Assembly: GCA_025061865.1 (NCBI GenBank)
Contig: JANXAA010000165.1
Location: 1-5,687, forward strand
Origin: Acidobacteriota bacterium
GTDB lineage: Bacteria; Acidobacteriota; HRBIN11
Length of the DNA stretch: 5,687 bases
Direction: 5' to 3'
The notes under the pieces were generated by a model. The model was not told the origin of the DNA, did no database searches, and saw nothing but the letters and a program-made list of their open reading frames with translations. A program made the translations under genes and the position numbers. Shown here piece by piece: positions 4,459-5,687 of this stretch (position 1 is the stretch's first letter; every line of letters begins with the position of its first letter).

Positions 4459-5687
4459 ATGTGCGGCATTATCGGGTATGTCGGCCCGCGGGACGTCGTG
4501 ACGGTCCTGATGGAAGGCTTGAAGAAGCTCGAGTATCGGGGGTACGACTCGGCGGGCATCGCCGTCTTTCGGGACGGTCGTCTGGAGGTCCGCCGCTGTG
4601 CGGGCAAGGTCCGGCAGTTGGAGACCATTCTCCGGGAACATCCCGTGACTGGGGATTACGGCATCGGCCACACCCGGTGGGCCACGCATGGGAAGCCCTC
4701 TGAGGAGAATGCTCATCCCCATCGGGACTGCCAGGGTCGGCTGGTCGTCGTCCATAACGGAATTATCGAGAACTACCTGAGTCTGAAACGTCAATTGATC
4801 GAGCGGGGCCATCGGTTTGGGACCGAGACGGATACGGAGGTCATCGCTCACCTGGTGGAGGAGGCCGACCGGGGTGACTTGACCGAGGCCGTCCTAGCCA
4901 CGGTCCGGCAGCTGCAGGGGGCCTATGCCTTTGTCGTCCTCCATGCGGACGAGCCCGGCGTGATGGTCGGTGTCCGGAACGGGGCACCGCTCGTCGTGGG
5001 TCTAGGCGCCGGCGAGGCCTTCTTAGCCTCGGATATCCCGGCCGTCCTGGAGTACACACGGGACTTCATCTTCTTAGACAACGGCGAGGTCGCCGTCGTG
5101 CGACGGGACGGCCTTCGAATCTTGCGGTTTTCCGGCGAGCCTGTCGCCAAGCCCGTCCGGTCGGTCCCTTGGGACCCCGTGATGGCCCAAAAGGGCGGCT
5201 ATCGCCATTTCATGCTTAAGGAGATCCATGAACAGCCTCGGGCGGTCCGGGACACCCTGCTGGGTCGGTTTTCGCTCGAGCACGGCCGGGTCGACCTGGA
5301 GGGGATGGAGGAAGTCCGGGACCGGCTCCGCCACGTCCGGCGGGTCCTCCTGATTGCCTGTGGGACGTCTTATCATGCTTGCTTAGTCGGCCGACACATG
5401 ATTGAAGGGCTGGCCCGTCGGCCAGCCGAGACGGACTACGCCTCGGAGTTCCGATATCGGGACGCCGTCCTCTCAGCCGACACGCTGGCCGTATTCGTGT
5501 CGCAGTCTGGCGAGACGGCTGACACGCTGGCGGCCCTCCAGCATGTCAAAGAGCAGGGTCTCCTGACCGTCGGCATCTGCAATGTCGTCGGGAGCCTGAT
5601 GTCCCGGGAGGTCGATGCCGTCCTGTATACCCACGCAGGTCCTGAAATCGGCGTGGCTTCGACGAAGACGTTCACGACGCAGTTAGT
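4459..5687 (+). CDS. glmS: Glutamine--fructose-6-phosphate aminotransferase (isomerising), 3' partial
   Basis: GlmS converts fructose-6-phosphate and glutamine to glucosamine-6-phosphate and glutamate in the cytoplasm, the first committed step to UDP-GlcNAc for peptidoglycan and LPS. The visible 409 residues are the N-terminal two thirds of a protein usually near 610; the frame runs off the window. After Met removal the N-terminus is Cys, the class II glutaminase nucleophile (MCGIIGYVG). Glutaminase motifs follow: LEYRGYDSAGIA (24-35), GHTRWATHG (70-78), HNGIIENY (99-106), TDTEVI (124-129) and GAYAF (154-158). The linker has YRHFMLKEIHEQP (248-260). The first SIS sugar-phosphate-binding domain shows CGTSYHA (301-307), SQSGETADTL (349-358), ICNVVGS (373-379) and GPEIGVASTKTFTTQ (394-408). 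No catalytic residue looks altered. The gene is divergent from the ABC operon and has its own promoter. Confidence 0.98.
   Translation, partial: MCGIIGYVGPRDVVTVLMEGLKKLEYRGYDSAGIAVFRDGRLEVRRCAGKVRQLETILREHPVTGDYGIGHTRWATHGKPSEENAHPHRDCQGRLVVVHNGIIENYLSLKRQLIERGHRFGTETDTEVIAHLVEEADRGDLTEAVLATVRQLQGAYAFVVLHADEPGVMVGVRNGAPLVVGLGAGEAFLASDIPAVLEYTRDFIFLDNGEVAVVRRDGLRILRFSGEPVAKPVRSVPWDPVMAQKGGYRHFMLKEIHEQPRAVRDTLLGRFSLEHGRVDLEGMEEVRDRLRHVRRVLLIACGTSYHACLVGRHMIEGLARRPAETDYASEFRYRDAVLSADTLAVFVSQSGETADTLAALQHVKEQGLLTVGICNVVGSLMSREVDAVLYTHAGPEIGVASTKTFTTQL

Overview
The window reads as ordinary chromosome of a Gram-negative-type (diderm) bacterium with fairly high GC. The diderm call rests on a TolB/Pal pair, the outer-membrane-tethering arm of the Tol-Pal system, and on a periplasmic binding domain fused to a permease. 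Codon use is GC-rich throughout, and no gene stands out as foreign. I cannot assign a phylum. The two-cysteine C-terminal loop of Pal (GC...DCWQ.NRRA) is, as I recall, common in deltaproteobacterial and Acidobacteriota-type Pal proteins, but this is only a hint. I see no tRNA, rRNA, CRISPR array, transposase or phage gene.

Layout. (1) Positions 2-1138, plus strand: 3' part of tolB, whose 5' end lies outside the window. (2) 1139-1241: tolB-pal spacer, dominated by a strong hairpin built from degenerate 7-base repeats. (3) 1242-1805, plus strand: complete pal lipoprotein gene. (4) 1806-1925: short convergent spacer. (5) 4186-1926, minus strand: a two-gene ABC importer operon of the osmoprotectant (OpuC/OsmF/YehZ) or EgtUV class. 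The ATPase gene comes first and overlaps the fused binding-protein/permease gene by ATGA. (6) 4187-4458: divergent regulatory region with a near-consensus sigma70-type promoter for glmS, a dyad cluster touching its -35 box, and a second 7-base-periodic G-rich/C-rich inverted element in the glmS leader. (7) 4459 to the window end, plus strand: 5' two thirds of glmS, entry enzyme of amino-sugar synthesis.

How the genes relate. TolB and Pal act together in cell-envelope constriction and outer-membrane integrity. GlmS makes glucosamine-6-phosphate for peptidoglycan and LPS. The ABC importer probably takes up a quaternary-ammonium solute (betaine, choline, carnitine or ergothioneine-like). They share an envelope or stress theme but are three separate transcription units.

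The protein-coding genes are conventional. The most unusual signal is between them: two unrelated spacers (1152-1228 and 4379-4435) each hold a G-rich arm followed by a C-rich arm, both with an exact 7-base spacing of GGG/CCC runs. This may be a dispersed, structured intergenic repeat family, which a genome-wide search could test.
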